Positions 1 to 8,122 of a stretch of 64,000 nt of DNA are shown piece after piece. The position numbers and the translations under genes are program-made. This stretch comes from Hyphomicrobiales bacterium (GTDB lineage: Bacteria; Pseudomonadota; Alphaproteobacteria; Rhizobiales; Beijerinckiaceae): NCBI GenBank assembly GCA_019075865.1, contig JAGXAN010000002.1, positions 391,219 to 455,218 on the forward strand, in the 5' to 3' direction. The notes beneath the pieces are model-generated. The model saw only the letters and a program-made list of their open reading frames with translations, was not told the origin of the DNA and did no database searches. Position 1 is the stretch's first letter; the number at the start of each line of letters is the position of its first letter.

Positions 1-623
1 CGCCCGAGCATGTCAGTTTCACGCCCGGCAACCACGACGCCTATACCCGCGATATCGTGCCTTTGCTGCACAAAACTTTCGCGCCTTGGACCAATGACAA
101 TGGGCATGAGCACGCCCAATATCCCTACATGCGGGTGCGCGGGCAGGTGGCCATCATCGGTCTGAGCACAGGGGTTCCCACCGCCCCATTTCTGGCCACA
201 GGCACGCTGGGGCGCAGGCAGCGGGAGGCATTGGTGCAATTGTTGCAAAAGGCCGGGCGCGAAAATCTGTTTCGCGTTATTCTCATTCATCACCCGCCCT
301 ATCGGGGTGCCGCCAAACCAGGCCGACACCTTACCGATGCCGCCGCTTTCGAGGCCATCATCGCTGAACATGGGGCTGATTTGATCCTGCACGGCCATAA
401 TCATCGCCAGCAGGTTTCGTCGATCAAGACCCCGACCGGCATGGTGCCAGTGGTTGGCGTGGCGTCTTCTTCTGCCATTCCCGGATCACCATCGCACCGC
501 GCCGCCTATCACATTTATTCGATAGACGGCGAACCGGGCGCCGCCAAAATCACCGCCAAGGCGCGCGGATTGCTGGCGGACCGCAATGAAATCGGCGATT
601 TGGGCGAGATCAAGCTGCGCTGA
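1..623 (+). CDS. Metallophosphoesterase (5' end outside window)
   Basis: This is the C-terminal part of a calcineurin-like metallophosphoesterase. The frame is open from base 3 and enters the window just before a GNHDAY metal-binding motif. Further along are the paired histidines of LIHHPPY and the GHNHR motif, so the usual ligands of the dinuclear metal site are present in order. Such enzymes hydrolyse phosphodiesters or phosphomonoesters; the layout resembles the CpdA/class III phosphodiesterase group, but the substrate cannot be read from the sequence. The start codon and the N-terminal D-x-H motif lie upstream of the window. It converges on the dehydratase gene with only two bases between the stop codons. 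Confidence 0.88.
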   Translation, partial: PEHVSFTPGNHDAYTRDIVPLLHKTFAPWTNDNGHEHAQYPYMRVRGQVAIIGLSTGVPTAPFLATGTLGRRQREALVQLLQKAGRENLFRVILIHHPPYRGAAKPGRHLTDAAAFEAIIAEHGADLILHGHNHRQQVSSIKTPTGMVPVVGVASSSAIPGSPSHRAAYHIYSIDGEPGAAKITAKARGLLADRNEIGDLGEIKLR

Positions 624-625
624 GA

Positions 626-2350
626 CTAGAAAATCTCTGGTTCCGGCACGCTGCCACCGCGTTCCAAAAAGTCAAAATCGCATCCATCTGGCGCTTGGCC
701 CACATGCTCACGGTAGAGTTTGGCATAGGAGCGCGGATAAAGGTCGGGCGGGGCGACCCATAGCGCCCGGCGACGGGCGATTTCCGCCTCTGGCACCAGC
801 ATGTCCAACCGCCGCCCCGGCACATCCAGGCGCACGCGATCGCCCTCGACGAGCAACGCCAGCGGGCCACCAATCGCCGCCTCGGGGGCGACATGCAGCA
901 CGCAAGTGCCATAATGCGTGCCGCTCATGCGGCAATCGGAAATCCGCACCATGTCGCGCACCCCTTGTTGCAACAGGTGCTTGGGGATCGGCAGATTGCC
1001 CCATTCAGGCATTCCCGGGGCTCCCACCGGCCCGCCATTGCGCAGCACCAGCACGTCACCGGCGGCGATTTCCGGGTTCTCGATGCGCGCCACCACATCC
1101 GCCGGGCTCTCGAATACCCACGCGCGGCCTTCATGTTGCAAAAGCGCCGGATCGGCCACCGAAGTGCGCATGATCGCGCCATCCGGGCACAGATTGCCGC
1201 GCATCACGGCAAGTGTCACCCCACGTGACAACGGCACCACCGCTGCCTCGGGGGCGCGGATCACATCGTCATTCTGGCATTGCACTTTGGCAATGTTCTC
1301 ACCCAGCGTCTTGCCATTCACGGTGATGCATTGCGGATGCAAAAATGCACCAAGCTTGCCCAATTGTGCCATCAACCCGCCTGCAAAGAAAAAATCTTCC
1401 ATGAGATAGGTGCCAGCGGGAAACAGATTGGCGCAGAGCGGCACCTTGTCGGCAACCGCGGCCATGTCATCAAGGCTCAAATCAACGCCGGCCCGCCGGG
1501 CAATGGCGATCAGGTGGATTGCGGCATTGGTCGAGCCGCCGAGCGCCATGCAGGCTACCGCCGCATTATGCACGGATTGGGCATTTATGATTTTCGAGGG
1601 TTTCAAATCCTCCCACACCATCGCGACAGCCCGCACGCCGCAGGCAGAAGCCATGCGCACATGCCCCGAATCAGCGGCCGGTATTGAGGAAGCGCCCGGC
1701 AGGCACATGCCCAGGGCATCGACAATCGAGGTCATCGTCGAGGCGGTTCCCATGGTATTGCACGTGCCAATCGAGCGGGTCATCACTGCTTCCAGTTCCA
1801 CCCATTCGGTCTCACTGACGTTGCCGGCCTGCTTTTCGTTCCAGAATTTCTTGGTGTGGGTGCCAGCGCCAACCCTTTCATTATGCCAGCGGCCATTCGA
1901 CATGGGGCCGGCGGGGCAGTAAATGGCTGGCAGATCCATGCTGATCGCGCCCATCAGCAAGCCGGGTGTGGTCTTGTCGCAGCCCCCGAGTAGCACGGCC
2001 CCGTCAATGGGCAGGGATCGCAGCAATTCCTCCGCCTCCATGGCCAGAAAATTGCGATAAAGCATCGTCGAGGGCTTCACCATCACCTCGCCCAATGACA
2101 TGGCGGGCAGTTCTACCGGATAGCCTCCGGCTTGCCACACCCCGCGCTTGACCGCTTCCGCCCGGTCACGCAAGTGGCTGTGACAGGGGCTAAGATCACT
2201 CCAGGTGTTGATGATGGCGATGACGGGTTTCCCCATGAATTCCTCGCGCCGCAGGCCGATTTGCTGGCTGCGCTGGCGATGGGTGAAGCCGCGTGTGTCG
2301 GTCCCGGCATACCAGCGCTGGCTGCGCAATTCCTCAATTTTCTTCGTCAT
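626..2350 (-). CDS. IlvD/Edd-family sugar-acid dehydratase
   Basis: An iron-sulfur dehydratase of the IlvD/Edd family, about 574 residues. Three cysteines expected to hold a [2Fe-2S] cluster are seen in DLSPCHS, GGCDKTTPG and GTCNTMGTAS (about residues 56, 124 and 197). The sequence looks closer to aldonate dehydratases (L-arabinonate, D-xylonate or galactonate type) than to the IlvD of branched-chain amino acid synthesis. That fits its neighbour, a sugar dehydrogenase-like SDR 43 bases upstream on the same strand. The likely reaction is pentonate to 2-keto-3-deoxypentonate. I chose the ATG at 2350 because AGGGTGG lies five bases ahead of it; an in-frame GTG at 2359 is possible. The exact substrate is inferred. 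Confidence 0.88.
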   Translation of the reverse strand: MTKKIEELRSQRWYAGTDTRGFTHRQRSQQIGLRREEFMGKPVIAIINTWSDLSPCHSHLRDRAEAVKRGVWQAGGYPVELPAMSLGEVMVKPSTMLYRNFLAMEAEELLRSLPIDGAVLLGGCDKTTPGLLMGAISMDLPAIYCPAGPMSNGRWHNERVGAGTHTKKFWNEKQAGNVSETEWVELEAVMTRSIGTCNTMGTASTMTSIVDALGMCLPGASSIPAADSGHVRMASACGVRAVAMVWEDLKPSKIINAQSVHNAAVACMALGGSTNAAIHLIAIARRAGVDLSLDDMAAVADKVPLCANLFPAGTYLMEDFFFAGGLMAQLGKLGAFLHPQCITVNGKTLGENIAKVQCQNDDVIRAPEAAVVPLSRGVTLAVMRGNLCPDGAIMRTSVADPALLQHEGRAWVFESPADVVARIENPEIAAGDVLVLRNGGPVGAPGMPEWGNLPIPKHLLQQGVRDMVRISDCRMSGTHYGTCVLHVAPEAAIGGPLALLVEGDRVRLDVPGRRLDMLVPEAEIARRRALWVAPPDLYPRSYAKLYREHVGQAPDGCDFDFLERGGSVPEPEIF

Positions 2351-2392
2351 CTTATCCACCCTGATTTTTTATTTATTGCAGACCATTGTGCT

Positions 2393-3169
2393 TCAATTGG
2401 CCGTCAAGCCCGCGTCGCAAACGAAATTGGTGCCGGTGCAGCCGGAAGATTCGTCAGAGGCCAGAAACAGCGCCATTCGCACGACATGGCTGGCATCAAG
2501 CCGGAATTTCAGCGCTTGGGCGGCCAGAATGTCCCGGTCCATTTCCGGGGTGAGCCAGAGCTTGATTTGCCGCTCGGTCAAAATGGCGCCCGGCACCAGA
2601 CAATTGACCCGGATATTATCGGGCCCCAACTCGCGTGCCATGGTGCGGGTGAGGCCATGGATTGCGGCCTTTGCGGTTGTGTAGCCTGCCATGCCCGGAC
2701 GCCCGCGCATCCACGATACCGAACCCATCAAAAGGATATTTCCGGCCTTGCGACCCTTCATGAACGAGGCCACGGTCTGGCTGGCAAAGAATTGGTGATC
2801 GAGATTGGCACCCAGCGCCTCGCGCCAGTCCTGCGGCGTTATCTCCTCAAAGCGCTGGCGTGTATCGCGCGCCGCATTGTTGATCAAAACCTCGATCGGC
2901 CCGCGTTCGGCTTCAATGGCCGTTAGCGTGGCTTGCAGGCCCGGCAGGTCGCGCAGATCGCAATGGTGAAAACGCACACCCGGCAGGGTTGCGCATAGCG
3001 CATGGGCTGCATCGACATCTATATCGAGAAAATCAACCCGCGCCCCTTGCGCGTGAAACCCGCGCACCATTTCTGCGCCGATTCCCGAAGCGCCGCCGGT
3101 AATGACAATGCCACGTTGGTGGAGGCTGGCATAACGGGCGGCAGTATAATCAGGCGTAATCGCTTCCAT
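2393..3169 (-). CDS. SDR-family sugar 1-dehydrogenase (xylose dehydrogenase-like)
   Basis: A 258-residue classical short-chain dehydrogenase. The cofactor motif TGGASGIG is at residues 24-31, NNAA at 97-100, and the catalytic set is Ser150, Tyr163 and Lys167 (YTTAK). The C-terminal half (ARELGPDNIRVNCLVPG, then FLASDES and CTG) closely resembles what I recall of the Caulobacter D-xylose dehydrogenase XylB. Together with the downstream dehydratase it would make the first steps of an oxidative pentose route: sugar to lactone, then acid to 2-keto-3-deoxy acid. No lactonase or later enzyme is visible here. D-xylose or L-arabinose as substrate is inference. Confidence 0.85.
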   Translation of the reverse strand: MEAITPDYTAARYASLHQRGIVITGGASGIGAEMVRGFHAQGARVDFLDIDVDAAHALCATLPGVRFHHCDLRDLPGLQATLTAIEAERGPIEVLINNAARDTRQRFEEITPQDWREALGANLDHQFFASQTVASFMKGRKAGNILLMGSVSWMRGRPGMAGYTTAKAAIHGLTRTMARELGPDNIRVNCLVPGAILTERQIKLWLTPEMDRDILAAQALKFRLDASHVVRMALFLASDESSGCTGTNFVCDAGLTAN

Positions 3170-3252
3170 GCGGCACTCGATCCAATGCTTTGCCAGATAT
3201 TGTTACACCGCTGGCGATCCGCCGCAACCCTTGCCGCTGCGTCGGCGGGTGT

Positions 3253-4746
3253 TTAGGGCAGATGTTGCAGATTGCGCGCGTCAAACACGGCAAAATGGGC
3301 GCTATGACCATTGCCAAGGTCGAGGGTGAGCGGCGGCAACGGCGCGACCTTTGCAAATAATTTAGGCAAAAGCGCCGCATAGGCAGCGCCATTGCGTGCC
3401 TCGGTCACGACCATGAAATCATTGCCCATCCGCGCCCGCAACGGGGCCAGAATTCCATATTCGCGCGCGTCGGCACAAAGGCATGTCACCGGCATTCGCC
3501 CAGCCAGCGCGTAATCGATTTGCCCGGTCAGGTGCCAGCTTGTGGGTGCTATAGTGAGGTTTGTTGCGTCGCCCGATTGCGCGCTGATATAGTTTTGCAA
3601 CCCCTTGAAACTGCGCATGTCGGTGAGCGGGTCTTTGCGGACGGCGATGGCGGTCAGCAACTGCGGCCAATACCAGAGCGACATCACCGCGCCCACGAGA
3701 AACAAGCTGAAAAGCGCGGTGGCCAGAGCCGCACGCGCAATCAAAACCGGATGGGCCTTGTGCAGCCTTGCCAGATAATCGCCAAGCAGCGGAAACAGCA
3801 ACAAATAGCCCGGCATCGCCCAGTGAAACAGCACCGGGGCCGATGCGCCGATCGAGCCCAGTGTAAACAAAAGGATCTGCGGCAAGCCAAGGCAAAACAG
3901 GAGATAGGCGCGCAGATCGAGCCTCGGGGCACGCAAAGCGGCAATGCTGGCCAGCACGAGGCCCAGCCAGATCCAGGGTGTCAGGTAAAGCGCCTGACCC
4001 AGCACGGTCAGCACAGGCTTGAGGTAATGCAGACGAAACACGCCAAGCCGCCCACCCTGAAAGCTGAGTGAGGCGAAATGGTGCTCGTAGTTCCAGATCA
4101 GCACCGGACTGAACAGGATCAAGCCAGTCAGCGCGCCGAGATAAATCGCAGGTTGCGCCAATTGCCGGCGTTGGCCGGGCGTCGTTAGGATGAAGAGGCC
4201 CGCACCCAGAAACAGGAAAATGCCGTGATATTTCGATAGCAGCGCCAGCCCGCCCCAAAACCCCGCCGCCAACCAGCGCCAAATCGTGGATTGATCTTCC
4301 AGCAATATGGGAACGAGACATTGGACGCAGGCCAGTTCCGCCACCAGAAGTGGGCCATCCGGCAGCACCCAGGTTCCACTGGTAATGCCAAGCTCCGGCG
4401 CGCAGGCAAAAGCCAGTGCCGCAAACAGCCCGGCCTGATTGCCATAAAGCCGCCGGGTCAGCGCAAACACCTGCCATGTCGCGACACCCGACAACGCAAT
4501 GAATGGCAGGCGCACCACAAAGGCGTCATGGTTGTGAAACAGCCCCTGCATCGCCCCGGAAAGCCACCACGCCATCGGCGGATGGTCGTAGGTACTCCAC
4601 ACGAATTGCCGACTGGTGGCCACCGTATAGATTTCGTCGATCCCGAGGCCGGTCTGCGCGAATATAATGCGGGTCGCCGTGGCAAGCGCAATCAGCAGCC
4701 ACAGCTTTTGCATGTCGGTCAGGCGTTGCATTCGGGCCAGCATCAA
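3253..4746 (-). CDS. ArnT/PMT-like membrane glycosyltransferase (GT39/GT83)
   Basis: A polytopic membrane protein of about 497 residues with roughly ten or more hydrophobic segments. The first periplasmic loop carries the acidic pair of GIDEIY (residues 35-40) followed by YDHPPM, and LPDGPLL appears near residue 127; these are typical of the PMT_2/ArnT superfamily, which moves sugars from polyprenyl-phosphate donors onto lipids or proteins in the periplasm. It lies 37 bases downstream of a polyprenyl-phosphate glycosyltransferase-like gene on the same strand, so the pair probably works as donor maker and transferase. The acceptor is unknown. Several ATGs lie close together at the start; the first is used. 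Confidence 0.85.
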   Translation of the reverse strand: MMLARMQRLTDMQKLWLLIALATATRIIFAQTGLGIDEIYTVATSRQFVWSTYDHPPMAWWLSGAMQGLFHNHDAFVVRLPFIALSGVATWQVFALTRRLYGNQAGLFAALAFACAPELGITSGTWVLPDGPLLVAELACVQCLVPILLEDQSTIWRWLAAGFWGGLALLSKYHGIFLFLGAGLFILTTPGQRRQLAQPAIYLGALTGLILFSPVLIWNYEHHFASLSFQGGRLGVFRLHYLKPVLTVLGQALYLTPWIWLGLVLASIAALRAPRLDLRAYLLFCLGLPQILLFTLGSIGASAPVLFHWAMPGYLLLFPLLGDYLARLHKAHPVLIARAALATALFSLFLVGAVMSLWYWPQLLTAIAVRKDPLTDMRSFKGLQNYISAQSGDATNLTIAPTSWHLTGQIDYALAGRMPVTCLCADAREYGILAPLRARMGNDFMVVTEARNGAAYAALLPKLFAKVAPLPPLTLDLGNGHSAHFAVFDARNLQHLP

Positions 4747-4783
4747 AGCATATTCCGATCCATTGGCAGCAGCGATATGTGAA

Positions 4784-5887
4784 TCAGCGGTTCCATACCA
4801 ATATCGAACTCACCGCATAATTCCAGACCGAGCCGATGATCGCGCCAACAATGCCCGCCACCCACCATTGCTGGTGATTGGAGAACATCCAGCTCGATAT
4901 TCCGATATTGCTGACCGCGCCAGCGCTGCAGATTAGGTAGAAAAAACCCAGCCCGCGCATAAAAGCAAAGCCCTTCAGCTTCTTGTCGCGATAGGTGAGG
5001 CTGTTGTTGATGTAGAAATTGCTGGTCATGGCCAGAAAGGTTGCAATGGTCTGGCTTTTGGCAAAATCCAGTTGCGGAACATCAATCAAAAGCCGCAAGA
5101 CAAACAGATTGACGCCAAGGCCAATAACGCCAACCATCAGAAAGTAGATCAAGCGCTCATTGATGATGCCGCGCGTTGATTTGGCGAGCAGCAGCACGAC
5201 AAAATCCCACATGGCCTTCAAATCAAATTTCGAGGCACCATCTTCCCGCGCGCGAAAAGTGTATTCCACTTCGCTTACCCTTAAGGTTGCCCCACCGGTC
5301 ATGAGAATATCCAGCAGGATCTTGAAGCCGGCGGTTGAAATCTGCCCCGCCATCGCCTCGAATCGATCCCGGCGAACCGCAAAAAAGCCGCTCATCACAT
5401 CGCTGACCTGGTCGCCGGTAATGCGATGGGCGAGGGTGGTGGCAAAGCGACTCATGGCCGCGCGGCGACGCGAGAATCCCGCGCCATTGGAGCCCCCCTC
5501 GATATAGCGGCTGCCCACAACCACGTCGTTGTTTTCCCGAAGGATTTTTTCGATCATCGCCGGCAGTATGCTTTCATCGTGCTGCAAATCGCCATCCATG
5601 ACCACAGCAACGGGTGCGGAGGAACTGAGGATTCCCTCAACGCAGGCCCCCGCCAAGCCGCGTCGGCCAACCCGCCGCAAACAACGCACGCGCGGATCTC
5701 GCGCGGCAATGTCCTTGACGCATTTCCAGGTCAGGTCGGTGCTGTCATCGTCAACAAAAATCACTTCCCAATCATAGGCTTGCAGCGTTTCGCCCAGCTT
5801 TTGAACCAGAATGGCGACATTGGCCGCTTCATTGAAGGTGGGCACCACAATGGAGACGCGGGAGGTCGCGGGAGGCGTTGAAGTCAT
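4784..5887 (-). CDS. GT2 polyprenyl-phosphate glycosyltransferase fused to GtrA domain
   Basis: A 367-residue two-domain protein. Residues 1 to about 230 are a family 2 glycosyltransferase of the dolichyl-phosphate mannosyltransferase type: VSIVVPTFNEAAN at 11-23, VDDDSTD at 45-51 and MDGDLQHD at 97-104. From about residue 245 there are four hydrophobic segments of a GtrA-like domain (beginning IYFLMVGVIGLG), a family linked to flipping or anchoring polyprenyl-linked sugars. It probably makes a polyprenyl-phosphate sugar at the inner membrane for the ArnT-like transferase encoded next. The fusion is known in this family. The sugar is not predictable. Confidence 0.9.
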   Translation of the reverse strand: MTSTPPATSRVSIVVPTFNEAANVAILVQKLGETLQAYDWEVIFVDDDSTDLTWKCVKDIAARDPRVRCLRRVGRRGLAGACVEGILSSSAPVAVVMDGDLQHDESILPAMIEKILRENNDVVVGSRYIEGGSNGAGFSRRRAAMSRFATTLAHRITGDQVSDVMSGFFAVRRDRFEAMAGQISTAGFKILLDILMTGGATLRVSEVEYTFRAREDGASKFDLKAMWDFVVLLLAKSTRGIINERLIYFLMVGVIGLGVNLFVLRLLIDVPQLDFAKSQTIATFLAMTSNFYINNSLTYRDKKLKGFAFMRGLGFFYLICSAGAVSNIGISSWMFSNHQQWWVAGIVGAIIGSVWNYAVSSILVWNR

Positions 5888-6019
5888 GGTGTTTTCGCTT
5901 TGGCCGGAAATTCATGGGCAAGGGCAGCCCCAAAGGCTTGGAAATGCCCGTAGGCTGGCCTGTTCGCTTTCCAGACGCGCCTGCATGGAACTGCACTTAG
6001 GTTGAGGGTGATTTTTTTG

Positions 6020-8122
6020 TCAAGCATCGCGGGTCGGGCTGGCACTCTGGCGGCGTCCTTCGGCGAACCACGTTACCAGCACACTGCCCAGCAGGGCCAG
6101 CAAGCCAAGAAAGCCAATGGCCAGCGGTGAAATGCCAATGCTGAGCAACCGGCTGGCCCCGGTATGGTGGATGCCGATAAAGTCACTGCCCGCATAGGAG
6201 GGGCTGTCTGCCATCATCACCACGCGCGGCACGGAAATGGCCGCCCCCGCCTGAGCCGCAAGCCGGCGCACCGAGCCGCCAGTTGCTTCGGCAAGTGGCT
6301 TTAGCCTGGCGGTTGTGGATATGACATCCTGAAACTCCAGCGGATTTTCTTCGCCGACATTGACAAGTGCCGTCAGATTATCCTCGTGCAGGTGATAAAG
6401 GCCATCCTCGCTGGCCTTGACATGCGCCTTCCAAAGTCCGGGCCCCGCGGCCTGCAATTGAATTTGCTGGCCAAGGCCGGAAGGTGCCTGCAAGGTCACC
6501 GGGCCAACGCCAGGCTTCAGGCTCTGGCGCTCAATGGAGATTCCATCGCCGTCAGCGCGGGCGCGCAGCGCTTCGGCCGCCAGTTCCGGCTCTTTCATCA
6601 GCCAATGCGCAAGCCGGCGCAGCAATTCGAGATAAGGCCCGCCGCCCTTGTAGTCGCGCGCCCATAGCCACATCTGGTCGGAGAGGAGCATGGCGACCCG
6701 ACCGCGCTTCTCGTGGGACAGCACCAATAGCGGATGGCCATCCGCTCCATCGAGTATGTTTTCGCCGCGCTTCTGTTTGACATTGATCTGGCGAAACCAG
6801 TCACTGGGTGGTGAGCCACTGCCTCGCTCAAGATCGCGGGTCACGGGATGCAACTTGCCAATCGGACTCGGGGTCACGGCAAAGGGCTTTTCGATTTCCT
6901 CGCCGGCTGGGCTGGCTGGCAGAATGTCTCCCAGCGGCGAGTAATAAAGGCTGCCGGAATGCGCAAATTCCGGCCCGGCCGCCAGCAGCAGTGCTCCGCC
7001 TTGATGCACATATTCCACGATATTTTCGAGATAGGCATCGGGCAGGATGTTGAGGTTGGAGTAACGGTCAAAAATGATCAGATCGAAATTATTGATCTTC
7101 TTGCCAAACAGGTCCGAAACCGGAAATGCGATCAGCGCCAGTTGGTTGACAGGCGTGCCATCGTTTTTCTCCGGTGGCCGCAGAATGGTGAAATGCACCA
7201 GATCGACATTGGGGTCAGATTTCAGGATGTTGCGCCACATGCGTTCTCCCGCATGCGGCTCCCCCGAAACCAGGAGCACCTTGAGCTTGTCGCGCACGCC
7301 ATCCACACTCAACACCACGTGATTGTTGAGCGTGGTCAATTCGCCTGGGATTGGGTCGACACTCAGTTCGATGACATTGGTGCCGCCATGGTCGATGCGC
7401 ACCGGCACTTCAATTTTCTCGCCGGCTACGGCATCGACCTCGCCGACAACCGCATTGTCGCGCCGCACATGCAGCACCACCGGCTCATTGCCGTGGCCCG
7501 TATCCAATACGCGAGCGGTAATCGTCAGGTTCTTGCCCACAATCCCGAATTTTGGCGCCTCCAGCAATTCAATCCGCCGGTCGCGCTCGCCTTTGTGGCC
7601 AGTGATCAGCGCGTGCAGCGGTGCTTTAATCCCCAATTGCGCCACGGAGCCTGGAATATCATGCACCACGCCGTCCGTAATCATCACCACGCCGCCAAGG
7701 CGCTCCGGTGGCACGTCGGTCAAGCCATTGTTAAGCGCATGAAACAGGCGCGTGCCGCGCCCCCCGCCGCTATTGCCCTCGACATGGATGACGCGCGTAT
7801 CGAGATTTCCCAAAGCGTGAAGTTGCGCGACAATGTCTTTGCTGGCAGCCGCAGTCTGGGCTGACCGCTCACCGATACCCTGGCTGCCGCTGTTGTCGAC
7901 CACGACCGCCACCACATCCTTGAGCGGCGAGCGGGTTTCCTTCACCAGCGCCGGGTTTGCGAGCGCTGCCAGCAACAGCCCAAAAGCGAGCGCCCGCAGC
8001 AGCGTGCCGCGCCGCCGGTTGAAAAAGCCCAAAAGCGTCAATGCCAGCGCGAACCCGCCCAGCAGCGCCAGACCAAGGGTTGGCAGCAGCGGCGTGAAAC
8101 TGAGCGAAAAATCCTGAATCAA
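6020..8122 (-). CDS. Membrane-anchored vWA / glutamine-amidotransferase-like protein
   Basis: A 700-residue protein, last gene of the MoxR operon. Two hydrophobic segments (about residues 13-34 and 42-60) precede a von Willebrand A-type domain whose metal-site motif DNSGS is at 76-80, with ITDGV further on. The middle resembles a class I glutamine amidotransferase fold (FDLIIFDRYSN, then GALLLAAGPEF), apparently without a catalytic Cys-His pair, and a last membrane segment sits near the C-terminus. I chose a TTG start at 8122 because it overlaps the stop of the upstream gene (TTGA), and because the longer in-frame extension is merely the opposite frame of that gene. Function is unknown; the context suggests a large periplasmic complex worked by the MoxR ATPase. 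Confidence 0.78.
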   Translation of the reverse strand: MIQDFSLSFTPLLPTLGLALLGGFALALTLLGFFNRRRGTLLRALAFGLLLAALANPALVKETRSPLKDVVAVVVDNSGSQGIGERSAQTAAASKDIVAQLHALGNLDTRVIHVEGNSGGGRGTRLFHALNNGLTDVPPERLGGVVMITDGVVHDIPGSVAQLGIKAPLHALITGHKGERDRRIELLEAPKFGIVGKNLTITARVLDTGHGNEPVVLHVRRDNAVVGEVDAVAGEKIEVPVRIDHGGTNVIELSVDPIPGELTTLNNHVVLSVDGVRDKLKVLLVSGEPHAGERMWRNILKSDPNVDLVHFTILRPPEKNDGTPVNQLALIAFPVSDLFGKKINNFDLIIFDRYSNLNILPDAYLENIVEYVHQGGALLLAAGPEFAHSGSLYYSPLGDILPASPAGEEIEKPFAVTPSPIGKLHPVTRDLERGSGSPPSDWFRQINVKQKRGENILDGADGHPLLVLSHEKRGRVAMLLSDQMWLWARDYKGGGPYLELLRRLAHWLMKEPELAAEALRARADGDGISIERQSLKPGVGPVTLQAPSGLGQQIQLQAAGPGLWKAHVKASEDGLYHLHEDNLTALVNVGEENPLEFQDVISTTARLKPLAEATGGSVRRLAAQAGAAISVPRVVMMADSPSYAGSDFIGIHHTGASRLLSIGISPLAIGFLGLLALLGSVLVTWFAEGRRQSASPTRDA

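Noticed and set aside
6848..7864. A 338-codon + strand frame opposite the vWA protein gene
   Set aside because: His/Gln/Arg-rich shadow composition and no motifs; the minus-strand gene is part of a clear operon.
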